Positions 43,500 through 56,753 are shown, counted from the first letter of the stretch. The stretch: DNA of 64,000 nt from Hormiphora californensis (GCA_020137815.1 CM035362.1:2750391-2814390); one strand, 5' to 3'. The notes: generated by a model not told the origin, from the sequence alone. Made by a program: numbers and translations.

Positions 43500-45700
43500 T
43501 CCATAATTCCTTCACTTACTTACTTACATTCCTAATTACTCATACTTCATTACTTCCTGCATTCTTCCTTCATTCCTTCCTTCATTCCTTCCTTCATTCC
43601 TTCCTTCATTCCTTCCTTCCTTCCTTCCTTCATTCCTTCATTCCTTCCTTCCTTCATTCCTTCCTTCATTCCTTCCTTCATTCCTTCCTTCATTCCTTCC
43701 TTCCTTCCTTCCTTCATTCCTTCCTTCCTTCATTCCTTCCTGCACTTCACGTCACCCCCCCCCCCCCCCCCCTCCCCCTCCTCGTGTGTTTTTCCCCCTT
43801 TCCTACCCCCACCTCCCCCCCCTCCTTTTTTCCTGCTTTCCTCCCCCCCCTTCGGGACCGCTTCCCCTTTCGCTTCCTTCACTTCGTTCTTCTTACCGCG
43901 CCTTCCTCCATTTCCTTATCTCCTTCCTTCCTTCCTTACTTCTTCCATTCCTTCCATTCCTTCCTCTCCTTCCTTCTTCCTTCCTTCCTTCCTTCCTTCC
44001 TTCCTTCCTCGCCTTCCTTCCTTCTTCTTCCTTCCTTCCTTCTCTCTTCTTCCTCCTTCCTCCTTCTTCTTCCTTCCTTACCTTCCTTCCTTCCTCCTTC
44101 CTTTCCTTGCCTTCAGTCCTGCCTTCCTTCCTTCCTTCCTTCATTCCATTCTTACTAATTCCTTCCTTCCGCACCTTCCTTCCTTCGTCCTCCTTCCTCA
44201 TCCTTCCTTCCTTCCTTCCTTCCTTCATTCCTTCGCTGTTCCTTCCTTCCTTCCTTCCTTCCTTCCTTCCTTTCCTTCCTTCCTTACACGCCTTCCTTCC
44301 TTCCTTCCTTCTGTCACTTCCTTACTTCCTTCTCCTTCCTTCCTTCCTTCCTTCTTCCTTCCTTCCTTCCCGCACGCGCCTTCCTTCTGTTCTTCCTTCC
44401 TTCCTTCCCTTCCTTCATTCCTTGCCTTCCTTCCTGCACTTCCTTCCTTTCTTCCTTCGTCCTCCTTCTTCCTCGCCTCCCCCCCCTCCCTCCTTCCTTC
44501 CTCACATCCTCCCTTTCCTTCCTTCTCCCCCCTCCTTCCTTCCTTCCTTCACTTCCTTCCTCCTTCCTTCACTGCGTCCTTCTTACTTCCTTCACTCCCT
44601 CGCACACACACTCCATTCCTTCCTCTCAGCCACGACCTTCCTCTTTTTACACGCACTTCCTTCACTTCCTTGCCTTCCTTACATTCCTGTCCTTCATTCC
44701 TTCCTTTTCCTTCCTCCTTCCTCCTTCCGTACCGCGCCTGTCAGCGTACCTTCCTTTCTTCGCCTTCCTTGTCCTCCTTCCTTCCTTCCTTTCCTTCATT
44801 CCTTCCGTCCTTCCTCCTACGTCCTTACTTCTCCTTCCTTCCTTCCTTCCTCACCTTAATTCCTTCCTTCCTTCATTCATCGACCTCCTTACCTTCCTTC
44901 TTCCCTTCCTCCTTTCCTTCCTGCACCCCCTTCTTCCGCGCCTACGCCTTCCTTCTTCATTCACTCGCTTCCTGCGCCTTCCTTCCCGCGCCTCCTTCCT
45001 TCGTTCCTTCACTCCGCCTTCCTTCCTTCCTACTTCCTTCCTTCCTTCTTCTCCCGCGCCTCCTTCCTTCACGCGCCTTCCTCCTTCCCCGCGCCTTCCT
45101 TCCTTCCTTCCTTCCTTCCTTCCTTCCTTCCTCCTTCCTTCTTCCTTCCTTCCTTCCTTCCTTCCGTCCGTCCTTCCTTCCTTCTTCCTTCCTTCCTTCT
45201 ATCCTTCCTTCCTTCCTTCCTCCTCCTTCCTTCCTTCCTCTCCTTCCACGCGCCTTCCTTCCTCCTTCCTTTCCTTCTTCTTCCTTCCTTCCTCTTCCTT
45301 CCTTCCTTCCTCCTTCCTTCCTTACTCCTTCCTTCTTCCTCCTTCAATTCCTCCTTCCTTCCTTCCTTCCTTCATGCACTTCCTTACTTCCTTCATTTCC
45401 TTCCTTTGTTCTTCCTTCTTCCACGCACCTTCCCGCGACCTTCCTTCCTTCCTTCTTCCTTCCTTCCTTACTTCCTTCCTTCTCAGCTTCTTCCTTCCTC
45501 GCCTTCCTTCTTCCTCGCCTTTCCTTCCTCTCCTTCCTCCTTCCTCCCTTCCTTCCTTCCTCCTTCCTTTCTTCCTTACTTCCTCCTTCCTTCCTCGCAC
45601 TTCCTTCCTTCCTTCCTTCCTTGTGTTCCTTCCTTCCTTCCTTCCTTCCTTCTCCTTCCTTCCTTCCTTCCCCCCTTCCACGCGCCTTCACTTCCTTCCT
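43500..45700. repeat. CCTT/CATT tetranucleotide microsatellite, 2.2 kb
   Basis: Begins with regular CATTCCTTCCTT units, passes a C homopolymer at 43757-43780, and continues as interrupted CCTT with GCGC and TCTT variants. All ORFs here (FLPSFLPS on plus, RKEGRKEG on minus) are translations of the repeat. Confidence 0.95.
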
Positions 45701-47040
45701 TTGACCAAAATCTTCGATACAGCAACGCCCCCCTACTTAACCGGAAATAGTGCAAGAAATCAACTGTGTTTTAATACATCCAGAAAGTCCAAGTGAGGCA
45801 GTGCATACATGTGGTTTTTGCGCACAAGACTAGTTTTTTTAACGATTCCCCACCACACGCACCTTCACCACACATGAAAATTACACTCACCTCTTACACT
45901 ACGACTTCTTTATTATTTCCTGATTTTTACAAGCCATCTCCCATTATTGTTATGTTGATCAACTAACCCCTCCTTCTAAATCAATTAAATATCCCTTCCT
46001 CCATCAGTTTGATGAGGAAAAGATGAAACTAACACTGGAAGTTCTGGATTTGACACGTTGGGAGATATCATATGTGGAGGAGATAAATGAGTGAGATGTC
46101 CTTACTTACATTGAAAGAGAAATACTGGAATCAATAACACGGAATAAGTAAAAATTCGAACCTTATCTTTTAAAATGGGAGTAGAGGTAATGGACGGAGG
46201 AAAGACAGTGACCGTCTTTGGTCGTGAAACTCGTGTGATTTTTCTTAATTGTTCAATGCTCAATTACTATTTCATGATCATTGATAAACTGATAAATGAT
46301 AATGGTGGTTGCATTTGGCAATATATTGTCAAAAAATGTTTAGCTTTTCCTTTTGAGCGTTAAATCAAATATAATTACAGTTCAATTACATGTCAACAAC
46401 ACGTAGTCAATGCAACAAAAAGACTAATGTAAAACTAACAATATTGTTTTATGTACACTGAAACTTAATGGAAACGAAATGAATGTGTTTTATATTCTTA
46501 ATCTTCCCACACACTTTTGTCTGAAAATGAAATTAGAAACGAAATATTTCTCTCCAATATAGAATTTTCAAATAATCCAAAAGTGTGTTGATCTTGTTTG
46601 AAAACAATTAACAACTCAAGAATCCAATTGGCCTCATTTATCTTCTCATCCTTGATTTCAGTCTTCTTCATCGAGTCTCCGAAGACAGAAGTGTGTGAAA
46701 TTGAATGTTATGTAACGCGCGAGAAGAAAATTGAGGGTAAAGTACTGCTTACTTCGCGGCTCGCGCGGTGAGCCTCTTTCACATGGTAAGCGCGCGCTCT
46801 CTTCTGGATGCTGCGTGCACTGCACAGTGCAGTCTCTTTCCGATGCTGTGCACTCTCTTTGAGGCTCTCGGACTCCTTATGGGTCACCATCAGTCTCCCA
46901 AAAACGTCCAAGAGGCCTCAAGTCTTAAAATTTTAAAAACGCATTTTCACATTTTTTGAATTTGACCAATTTGGTGCGCGTCGCAATGTGCGCGTCGCAT
47001 GCGCGTCTCATGCGCGTCGCGATATGCGCGTCTCAACACA
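45701..47040. other. Unique DNA; one possible terminal exon at 46008-46094
   Basis: CATCAG followed by a 28-codon frame (FDEEKMKLTLEVLDLTRW... to TGA) resembles a last exon, but no upstream partner was found. A GCGCGTCGC-rich stretch lies at 46974-47035. Confidence 0.3.
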
Positions 47041-47059
47041 TTCGGGGTGCCTCCATAAA

Positions 47060-47585
47060 GTCGGTTTTTTTGTTGTTGCCTTGGGCACGTCGCGCCCCCC
47101 CCCCATGTTCGCGCGCCCGTAGGGCGATCCCCTCACAAGTTGTTGCCACTTGTTTTGGCTCTCACGCCTTTGTTTCTTGACCAATTTTGTCAAACAAAAA
47201 CTTTACGGACTCACAAAATTATGGAAACAGCAATCCGACACCGGGGTCTCAGATAATAAACGCGATCGGTCACAGAGTGAACCTGCAAAGTGGCCGTGGT
47301 ACAACACCGAAGTGTCGAGAGTACCCTCGTATCCATCATGGAACCCGGTATTGTCGGATTGCTGTTTGAAGTAAAGAAAATTATGCTCTTTCCGATGATA
47401 AAGTCCGATTTTTTGAAACTGTCACCCCCCTTTTCGTGCGCGGAATGTTTTTGCGCGTCACATCACATGTTAACGTGTGGTGTGCGCGTCAAATTTGATA
47501 AATTTCACATGCGCGGTCATTTTGGGGTGACAGTTTCAAAAAATCCGACTTTAGGCGGCTTTTTGCCGCTTCAAAAAAAATCCGA
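47060..47585. repeat. Nested foldbacks upstream of the 266-aa gene
   Basis: AAAGTCGGATTTTTT-type arms enclose further inverted pairs: GAAACAGCAATCCGACA with its complement (47223-47368) and GAAACTGTCACCCC with GGGGTGACAGTTTC (47416-47540). A version of the outer element without these inserts is at 35683-35965. Confidence 0.7.
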
Positions 47586-47821
47586 CTTTACTCAACGTGA
47601 CACGCTAAAATATTTATTTTGCATTGCATGGTAGAGCCGCGCAGTATTTATTCTGTCGCGCGCGCTGCGCTGCGGTCGCGGTTCCAATCACAAAAAATTC
47701 TTTGAGAGAATTTTAATTTTTGCGTCTCTTAACTCTTTTTCCACTCACAGTCGTCAGTGATCAGTCCCAACAAGACGGCAACTGGTTTTAGTAAAACCAC
47801 TTCTCTGATAGCTCTGTCAGG

Positions 47822-49677
47822 ATGTTACGGTTAGTGGGACCTACAGCTTCATTTGTGAAGTCGTCCCTCATACCCTCGACTACGGCACTTCTCACGCGGC
47901 AGAAGACCAACTTGCGAAGGCCCCGAACCGAGCTTTGGAACGCGAAAAAGGGCGGAAACCAGTGGAGCATCGCACAGAAAAATTCCCTTGTTGATGGGTA
48001 CGATCAAATAAACAAACATGTCACCAAGAAGAGGAGTGTGACATCGCTTGACGGCACACTGGCTCTCGAAAAACTCTCCTCAAAGATGAAAATGATGGAT
48101 CTGCTTAGCCATGATCAGCAGAACGAAGTCCCATGGAAAGATTGGAAGAGACTCCGACCAGGACACAGCAAGCACTCTCATTACCAGTTTCGGGTACACC
48201 GGAGATCTTGTTATGTGGTGAAGCAGAAGAAGTATGTGAGAAGTAGTTGTTCAGTGTGCTCAATAGGATGGTACCCCATGTATTACGAACCAGAAAAACT
48301 GAAAACTTATATCGACCCAAAATCCAACCAGTAAGTCGAATAGTTAAACAATTCATTAATATAATCCTCTTACTGATATGTGAGTGTAGTTGAATGAATC
48401 AATCGACCTCTTCATAAGTACTCAGCAGGAACCGACCGAATCAGGAAATACTGGTCCCTGATTGGCTGATAACCAGTCACGTGACCTACATAACGAGTTC
48501 TGATTGGTTGTTTACTTGTTTCGGTCGGTTCCTGGTACTCATTCTCGTTCATTCTGGTTTAAAATTATAAAATGCAGGTTACTATCTGAGAAGATAACGA
48601 ATGTTTGCCGGTACAAACAGAATGTTTTGAAGGAAGCAGTAACAAAAGCTCAAAGTAGAGGATACCTACCACTGCCAAACAACACAGGTTAGACGGTCTC
48701 ACAGGTTAGATGGTCTCACAGGTTAGATGGTTTCACAGTTAGATGGTCTCACAGGTTAGATGGTCTCACAGGTTAGATGGTCTCACAGGTTAGATGGTCT
48801 CACAGGTTAGATGGTCTCACAGGTTAGACGGTCTCACAGGTTAGATGGTCTCACAGGTTAGATGGTTTCACAGTTAGATGGTCTCACAGGTTAGATGGTC
48901 TCACAGGTTAGATGGTCTCACAGGTTAGATGGTCTCACAGGTTAGATGGTCTCACAGGTTAGACGGTCTCACAGTTAGATGGTCTCACAGGTTAGATCGT
49001 CTCACAGGTTAGATGGTCTCACAGGTTAGATCGTCTCACAGGTTAGATGGTCTCACAGGTTAGATGGTCTCACAGGTTAAATGGTCTCACAGGTTAGATG
49101 GTCTCACAGGTTAGATGGTCTCACAGTTAGACGGTCTCACAGGTTAGATGGTCTCACAGTTAGATCGTCTCACTAAGTTTACAATTGACAAGCACATCGG
49201 TGACTCGGTTTAATTTCAATCTCCGTTTGTCAATTTAGATTTATTGACAACTTACATTGTAAGAGATCGAGTTATGTCGGGTCTTGGTCTGGTTTGACTT
49301 ACTGCAACGTTCCTTTGTTCACATTTCTCCCCCTCCAGGCTCTAGAAAGTGGACGTCAGAGCAGATTTTCGGGAAAGATCGAACTGAGTTAATTGGTCTT
49401 CGACAGAGGTAGTTAATTGTCTATCGAAATATATGTCCTTCATTCATTATGATCTGTGAAAACCTCCATCAACACCTCCCATTACCTGCCCTACATTCAT
49501 TGGTTCACGCCCATGGCAGGGGGTTCATGCCCATGGCAGGTGCTCTAATATCAAATTCCTTCCAGGTATAACAAGGCATACAGGCATCTACCTGTTAATG
49601 TATTCTACCAGGAGAAAACAGGCGAATTATTGGGACATTACCCGACAGAGAGGGGCAGCGAGTTTAACTTTGAGTGA
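47822..49677 (+). CDS. Uncharacterised 266-aa protein, possibly mitochondrial, 4 exons
   Basis: Exons 47822-48330, 48578-48687, 49339-49408 and 49566-49677 (TGA); GT-AG junctions and phases agree (801 nt). The N-terminus (MLRLVGPTASFVKSS..., then TRQKTNLRRPR) has Arg, Lys, Ser and Thr but no acidic residue for 35 positions, which suggests a mitochondrial presequence. The body is Lys/Arg/Tyr-rich (FRVHRRSCYVVKQKKYVRSS), has a CSVC pair, and ends with RKWTSEQIFGKDRTELIGL and NKAYRHLPVNVFYQEKTGEL. A mitochondrial ribosomal or RNA-associated role would fit the composition, but no family was recognised. Intron 1 holds a MITE, and intron 2 opens with a 17-bp minisatellite seeded by the exon 2 donor. 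Confidence 0.82.
48426..48534. mobile_element. hAT-like MITE, CAGGAACC family, copy 8
   Basis: In intron 1 of the 266-aa gene, TSD GTACTCAG/GTACTCAT (7 of 8). Confidence 0.9.
48684..49176 (+). repeat. 17-bp minisatellite built from the exon 2 splice donor
   Basis: The unit ACAGGTTAGATGGTCTC repeats about 28 times, starting at the exon end itself (ACAG/GTTAGA). Each full unit keeps the CAG/GTTAGA donor. Variants (C for T, missing G) are scattered along the array. Confidence 0.95.
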
Positions 49678-49708
49678 AATTATATACAAAACACAAAATA
49701 TATATGTA

Positions 49709-49889
49709 CAGTTGGACCCCGATTTACCGGACCCCGATTAACGATTTACCGGAACCCCGATTTAGCGGGAGTATAAATTTCCCCCGATCTATAGGGAATT
49801 AACGGTATTTGACCCCGATATATCGGGCACCCCGATTTACTGGGCAAAACCCTTTCCCCCGAGCATCCCGGTAAATCGGGGTCCGACTG
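49709..49889. mobile_element. pogo-like MITE, copy 3
   Basis: 181 bp starting CAGTTGGACCCCGATTTACC and ending GGGGTCCGACTG, with TA target on both sides, just after the 266-aa gene. A partial relative starts at 50351. Confidence 0.85.
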
Positions 49890-50207
49890 TATTGATGTTT
49901 ACAGGCAACATTCAATATTAAACCGTTTTCCCCAGCTGGTTTTTTGAGAAGAGTTTTACTGAAACTTCAAAGAGGAAGAGGGAGTAATATTTTGTTACTT
50001 TTGTATTACACGGTTTGTGCTTTTATATAATATATGTTTAATTTATTAACCACACTATTGGATATCTTCCAAAAGTCTCCATCTGTTGGCCATCCTTGTA
50101 ACATCCGTATGTACCCCTCTCCTTAACCGAGATCTGCCCGAGTATGTGCGTGAGTGTGTACCAGATAAGAAGATATCAAAATTACTTTCTGTTAACTAGA
50201 CCGTTTC

Positions 50208-50212
<5 letters not shown>

Positions 50213-50303
<91 letters not shown>
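50213..50303. repeat. (CT)n microsatellite
   Basis: About 90 bp of pure CT. Confidence 0.97.
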
Positions 50304-50305
<2 letters not shown>

Positions 50306-50901
50306 GCACACAAACTTACTCCGTCTCCCTGGACCCCTACCCCCTATGTACAGTCGGACCCCCGATTTAGCGGAACCCTGACTTACCGGGAGGATACCCC
50401 TGGAAAATCGGGATCCGGCCCTCACTTTCGTTTTTAACCCCCTTCCAAATTGTAGAATGTGAAGTGAAAGGGCTAAAGATGAGCTATTGATCTGTAAAGG
50501 AATGTAACCAGACAAAAAAGCAGCCATGGTAAGAAAGTATTAATTTGAGAGAGATGCTTACTTTTGTTCTCCATAATTTCTTTGAATCACCACACTGTTA
50601 TGCTTCCATTGCATCACTCTACTAGTGCATTTCTGAAAAGAGAGACAGAGAGAAAGAGATGAGAGATAGGAGGGGAGAGAGTAGAAAGAGAGACACAAAC
50701 AGAGAGAGAGAGAGAAAGGATGACAGAGGGACAAAGTGAACCACTCAGAGCATGTCAACATAAAGTTGATGTAAGATCGTGGACCTATATCGTAACGTCA
50801 TACATTGATTGTGCTCACTCATCCTCTTTCATCATCAGTGTAAGACGAGTGTAATACACGTTCACGTGACTAAAGATGCTGGTACATATATATGATCTTA
50901 G

Positions 50902-50969
50902 CAGGAACCGACCGAATCAGGAAATACTGATTGGCTGATTGGTTGTTTACTTGTTTCGGTCGGTTCCTA
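50902..50969. mobile_element. hAT-like MITE, CAGGAACC family, internally deleted copy 9
   Basis: 68 bp keeping both TIRs; the middle (~40 bp) is lost. TSD GATCTTAG/GTTCTTAG (7 of 8). Confidence 0.85.
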
Positions 50970-51598
50970 GTTCTTAGAACATTGTTCTGTGTCAAAACGC
51001 GACTAGTTATAGTATATGACTTTTTTACATGATACGTACATGGATCGATTTTCAAAACTTGTGTCAGATGAAATTAAGCCTTGATATTTCTAAGGAACAC
51101 ATTTTACTTCTTCCATGGTCTCTTTATAGTCACTGCACTGGTCAGTCACCGAAGACTATTTTATAGTATGAATTTAAAAGGTCTTTTGTATTCATTTTAT
51201 TTTTCGTATTAAATCTGCTAAAAACTTTATCCCCCACTCTTCCCTCTATCTTTTTTGTACACTTCTCTTTTTGCTCTCTCTCTCTCTCTCTATCTACCTT
51301 TTGTTCGTGCACATTTGACCTTCTATTCTTTGTTCTTTAAAGGGGCGTGTTCGAGAGATCTAGATCCATGGCGACAGAAAGAGTTTGTTACTTTAACTAA
51401 GAGAACAACGACTAGCAATGTGTTCTTGAGAGTTATAGAATTATCTAGGACGATTTCAAAGATGATAAATTCAATAACATCATCAATTAGTATCATGGGA
51501 GTCACTAAATAAACTTGAACTTATTGGTAATATTCTACTTCCCCTAAATTCGATATGTTATCTTCTCCTTTACCGGGGCGCCATGGGAAAGGAAATTG

Positions 51599-51717
51599 CA
51601 GGAACCGACCGACACAAGTAAACAACCAATCAGAACCAATCAGACCTCGTTATTTAGGTCACGTGACTGGTAATCAGCCAATCAGGGACCAGTATTCCCT
51701 GATTCGGTCGGTTCCTG
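51599..51717. mobile_element. hAT-like MITE, CAGGAACC family, copy 10
   Basis: 119 bp with a small internal duplication (AACCAATCAG twice) and perfect TSD GGAAATTG. Confidence 0.92.
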
Positions 51718-51921
51718 GGAAATTGTAGGCTATCTTTACATCTGTCAACCTATTTCCTCATAAATATCCTCTCTATCACTAAAATATTCAGGCTCCACTC
51801 CTCCAACCCTCCTATCTCTCTCTCTCTCTCTCTCTTCTTCACCACCGACTCTGTCGTAACATTGAGTGGGTTGGTGTAAAGTTACCGGGTATTACATTAT
51901 CTTTCCCTATCTCTCTTTCTT

Positions 51922-51965
<44 letters not shown>

Positions 51966-52678
51966 ATCTCTTTCTCTCTCCCCCTTACATTTACTCCTTT
52001 ACTGTCCGTTACCAGTAAAATTGTACACTCCCGCCGACCCACCCATGTTTTGTTCTTCACGCAAACAATAACCAAACCGAGCCAAATATAGTTTGACCCT
52101 TGGATATTTTTGGCAGGTTGCACAAAAGCAGTAGTATGCTCAAGTAACTGATCATCTCTTTATCACGGTGTTTCGGGGTTAAAAATAGTTTTCACAAGGG
52201 GGGTTGACCGGCATCTCGATTGCCTAGTTATAATACCCTGTTTTACAAATGTAAATAACATTTTCTCATTATATTTTCATCTTTATTATATGTAGCTTTC
52301 CTTTTAGGCATTTTTTGGTACACTTCATGTTTTTAGCACGAAATGGCTGGCAAGACCTGAAGTGTGCAACTACCCAATATTTTTAGTTCTTTGGCTTCTA
52401 ATTAATCAGCACACGGTTTATTGTGGTGTCTGGTTAGAATTTCCAGGCACCCAAGACTGGTTAATTTTGTGTGTCCCTCCCGCCTCTAGGCTTATTCTTC
52501 CTTTTCTCTCACACTTTCTATCGTCATGTTTCTCTCTTCTCTTGAATGCGTGTCTCTCTTTTTCTTGTTTTCTATCCGTTCTATCTTCCTTTTCTCTCAC
52601 ATTCCATAGTGTACTTTACAGTTGCAGTAACTAATTGAATAGTTCCTTCTAACGTATGATGTACTGTATGCTGTGTCT

Positions 52679-52792
<114 letters not shown>

Positions 52793-53051
52793 CTCTTTCC
52801 TTGCTCTCGCCTCCCTAGTTTCTCCTATCTAGCTGGCTCTCTACCTTCCCGTGCCTTAACACACCACGTGTACCATACACTTGCCCTAACATTGTGCCCT
52901 AATGGCTAACATGTGCCCTTACATATGTATGCCCTTACATCTCTACTTTTTTAACATATAATTATATCATTAACATGAATTCAAGTTTACCTCTCTCTTA
53001 TAACGTATATTTCTCTTTTGTCTATCCTTTTCTTTGGTTTCCCTAGTTTTC

Positions 53052-53136
<85 letters not shown>

Positions 53137-53137
53137 C

Positions 53138-53191
<54 letters not shown>

Positions 53192-53750
53192 GTCCTCTCC
53201 TCTCCTGGCTTCTCTCTCTCATCTCTATCTGCTGTGTTCTCTCACTCTCTAGGGTGTTTGTTGTCTCTCTAGTTCCTACTGCTGCTCTCTCTTCTCCCTC
53301 TCTCCTCTCTTCTCTATCTTATTCTCTCCTTATTCCTCCCCGTTCGCTTCGTCACTCAATATCGTCAAATCAAATCTATTCTTTGTACTCACACTATAGG
53401 AACAATGGGATGTCTGGTTCTCATCTAATTCTGAGCGGCTTCTTACTACCCTCTTTTCTTCAAATCGTCCGTGTGATGGTGACCACTGGAGGCGGAATTT
53501 GTTCAATAAACTTTTCAGCATCTAGTTACAATTTTAACATACCCTTATTTTTCAAACTCTGTAAACAAGAATTTCATTACTACCCTGTCATTTTGTAGTA
53601 TGAATATCTTTCTTTGACTTCTTCAAATTCTTGATTAACTCAAACGCCCTTGTGACTATTTTTCCCCACCCTCTCTTTCCCTCCTTACCTCACTCACTGT
53701 CACTTTCTCGGTTATTGGTTGGAAATGAAGGAATATGGGTGGGTTACTAC

Positions 53751-53892
<142 letters not shown>

Positions 53893-54811
53893 TGAGAGAG
53901 AGACAGTGAGAGAATACAATTTACATGTGGAGAGGTGCGTGTCCTTTGGAATTTTGAAATTGATTTTTTTGTTCAAAGTCTTTACATTAGAGGCTTTACG
54001 AAATAAAAAAAAACAAAAAGACGGGGGAGAAGAAAGAGTCTGAATGGTAAAAAGTTGTTAATGTCATCCAGCTATGGCTTGATTACGGTTTGCAATTCAG
54101 TGTGGGTGCTGGGTGCCAATCTTGCGGTGTTGTTGCAAACTTTGCATTCGACTTGTATTTTATTTGTATATCTTTGCAGTCCCCCAACCGCGGCTGCAAT
54201 ATATTACTTGGCACCCACTGCACTTAGTGCGAGATCTGCTCATCTGTTTGTGTTTGTTTTTGGACACCCTACCGATCTACTTGCACAGCGCACTGCTTTC
54301 AATCTTTCCTTTTTTGGTTCTACAGCGAGTGTTATGGCAAATGGTTTTAGTTGTATCTTGGTAACCACATGTGTTTCCATGGTAACCAAGCGGTAACCAC
54401 ACGGGTTGAAATTGTAACTATATGTGTGTAATTATTAGAATGTAATGGCCGTATCAGCTCTCCGATCATCTGAGGAGATTTCCAGTTATCTTAAAACTAG
54501 AAAGGTATCACGTGACCCATGAAACAGCTCTCCCAATCTGGGATCTTGTGTTTTCAGTTTTTTTAGGGTTTGCATGTTATATAATAGGTGTCTCACTTAA
54601 CCGGATTTTCTTTTAAATTTGTGTCATTTCGAATTCTTGTGGTGAACCTAACTATTTGATTTAATCAAATAAATGAGCTCATATTAACCTCCTTTGACTT
54701 ATCATGATTGTATGTATGTACGGCTAACAGTGCAGTAACCACTTGGTCTGATACCTGGCCATTTTCCGAGATTACATATATTTTCTAACAGTTTGTTTGC
54801 TTTTTCCCCAG

Positions 54812-56753
54812 GCTCAACAGACGACAGAACCAGAAAAGCTATTTCAGACTTTAGAGCGGATCGGGCGGGGTTCTTTTGGGGAGGTCTTCAAGGGGTTAGT
54901 ATAACCATGGTTACATTGTAACCATGGTTACAATGTGTTGGTGTGTAACCAGTTACCATGGTTTCAATATTTCGTGTGTAACCTTGCCCCTCTCTCTCTA
55001 GCATTGACAAATCTCACCCCTCTCTCCAGAATTGACAACCGCACACAAGAGGTTGTTGCAATTAAAATTATTGACCTGGAAGAGGCTGAAGATGACATCG
55101 AGGACATACAGCAGGAGATAGTAGTGCTGTCGCAATGTGATAGTCCCTACGTTACCAGATACCATGGATCTTTTTTAAAGGTACATGACCATATATGGAT
55201 CTTTTTTAAAGGTACATGACCAATGACCATACAATAAGGGCATTTTTTAAAGGTGCGTGACTAGATGGGTCTTTTTTTCAAAGATACGCACCAAGCTTTT
55301 TCTCCCACTATTATCACATTGCATGTAGGCTAGACCGGAAGTTGTTCAGAGAAAAAAGTAGAGTTCAGCTGTTATGATATTGGCACGTGCTAGTACTAGT
55401 ACACACAAAGTGGCCGGAAGTTGCACCTGTGTTATAGAAGCCATCTTTCGATCTTAACCTTTTGAGAGTTAGGGGGTGGGATAAACATACAATTCTGATT
55501 TCTCGACTGAAATTGTCTTACATGGAAATATTATGTTAATAATTTATTTAACAAATTAATTAGTTTGAGTATTTTTCAGGGCAGTAAATTATGGATTGTT
55601 ATGGAATATCTGGGTGGAGGCTCGGCACTTCAGTTGGTATGTAATGATTGTCTAATTAACTAATTAATTAAGAAGACCGTTAAACTTTCACTGATCTTTA
55701 ATTCAAGATTTATTTAGCTAGGGCTAATACAGTAGTTGCCTATATAGGGCGATGAATCAGATGTTTAATTGGCGATTCAAGTTCTACATCAGGAACCGAC
55801 CGAATCAGGAATTACTGGTCCCTGATTGGCTGATAACCAGTCACGTGACCTAAATAACGAGTTCTGATTGGTTGTTTACTTGGTCCGGTCGGTTTCTGTT
55901 CTACACATTTGTGTACCATTCCCTAGCCCTAGCTGTCCTTCTATGTCCCTAACTTTCCTTCAGTGCCCATATAAATTGAAATTAATATTAGGGTCAGCAC
56001 ACACCAAAGTTAAAATTAAATTAAAATTTTGATTTTAACGCCGCACACACCAGCGGCCGTTAAAATTTCTCTCCCCCATTCTAAAAGTAACAATCCCGCA
56101 CGCGATCTTGACGGTCGTGTTGGGTGATAAAATGATTTAATTTTAATTTAACTTAACTGACCCTAATATTAATTTCAATGTATATAATGGGCACTGAAGG
56201 AAAGTTGACCCTAAATTGTTTTCCTTTTTTAGATAAAATCAGGTGTAATCCCAGTGGCATGAGTTATAAAATCTGCCGGAAATGTCTAAAATTGTATATC
56301 CGGTTTCTGCCGTTTTTTTCTGCCGGAAATCGAAAATTTACTTGATATATACCTGATTTCAATGTCGTTTTTACTCGCGTTGCCATTGCGCGTTTTTTTA
56401 GCGCCAGGAATCCTATTTTAAAGGTCTCGCCGCTTACATAAAGTGTCTGAAAGCTATTTGAACTGAGAATTCGCAAAAATTGTTTAAAGTTACATTTGGT
56501 TCCCTGCCGGTTTTATAACTCTGCCGGTCCAAACCGGATTGGAAGATTAGAACTTTTATGCCACTGGGGGTGTAATATTAATTGTTTTCCTTTTTTAGAT
56601 AAAATCAGGTGTACTGGATGATATTAATTGTTTTCCTTTTTTAGATAAAATCAGGTGTATTGGACGAACCTGCTATTGCCATTGTTCTCAGGGAGGTCCT
56701 CAAGGGGTTGGACTACCTACACGGGGAGAGGAAACTTCACCGTGACATAAAAG
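54812..56753 (+). CDS. GCKIII (MST3/MST4/STK25-type) kinase, exons 1-4, copy A
   Basis: Exons 54812-54894, 55030-55180, 55580-55636 and 56645-56753. They encode [20 protein letters not shown] (glycine loop), [20 protein letters not shown] (catalytic Lys in VAIK), [36 protein letters not shown] (hinge) and [20 protein letters not shown] with DIK (catalytic loop). The order and wording are those of Ste20-family GCKIII kinases, which act in STRIPAK and polarity signalling. Exon numbering starts at the first exon seen; the start codon lies upstream. Exons 1-4 recur at 59741-61226 with four silent differences, and only one set can join exon 5. Confidence 0.93.
55195..55261 (+). repeat. Tandem copies of the kinase exon 2 donor
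   Basis: GGATCTTTTTTAAAGGTACA, which straddles the donor at 55180, recurs at 55197, with decayed versions near 55239 and 55270. Copy B has equivalent decayed copies after 60142. Confidence 0.85.
55790..55898. mobile_element. hAT-like MITE, CAGGAACC family, copy 11, with an empty site in the duplicate
   Basis: In kinase intron 3A, TSD TTCTACAT/TTCTACAC. The equivalent place in copy B (60751-60765) has a single TTCTACAT and no element. Confidence 0.95.
55951..56206. mobile_element. Long palindromic element in kinase intron 3
   Basis: Arms start AACTTTCCTTCAGTGCCCAT and include TTAATATTAGGGTCAGC plus the CACACACCAAAGTTAAAATT segment shared with 35018-35300. Confidence 0.8.
56248..56572. mobile_element. 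hAT-like MITE, CCCAGTGGCAT ends
   Basis: About 325 bp, CCCAGTGGCAT...ATGCCACTGGG, TSD GGTGTAAT on both sides. It sits between duplicated copies of the exon 4 acceptor and is absent from copy B. Confidence 0.85.

Noticed and set aside
43784-45796. Long frames on both strands (up to 357 codons) through the CCTT region
   Set aside because: They are translations of a tetranucleotide repeat open on both strands, with no conserved motif.
48684-49176. CRISPR-like regular direct repeats (also 16037-16684 and 56732-57683)
   Set aside because: Units are contiguous tandem copies with no unique spacers, in a eukaryotic genome with introns; these are minisatellites.
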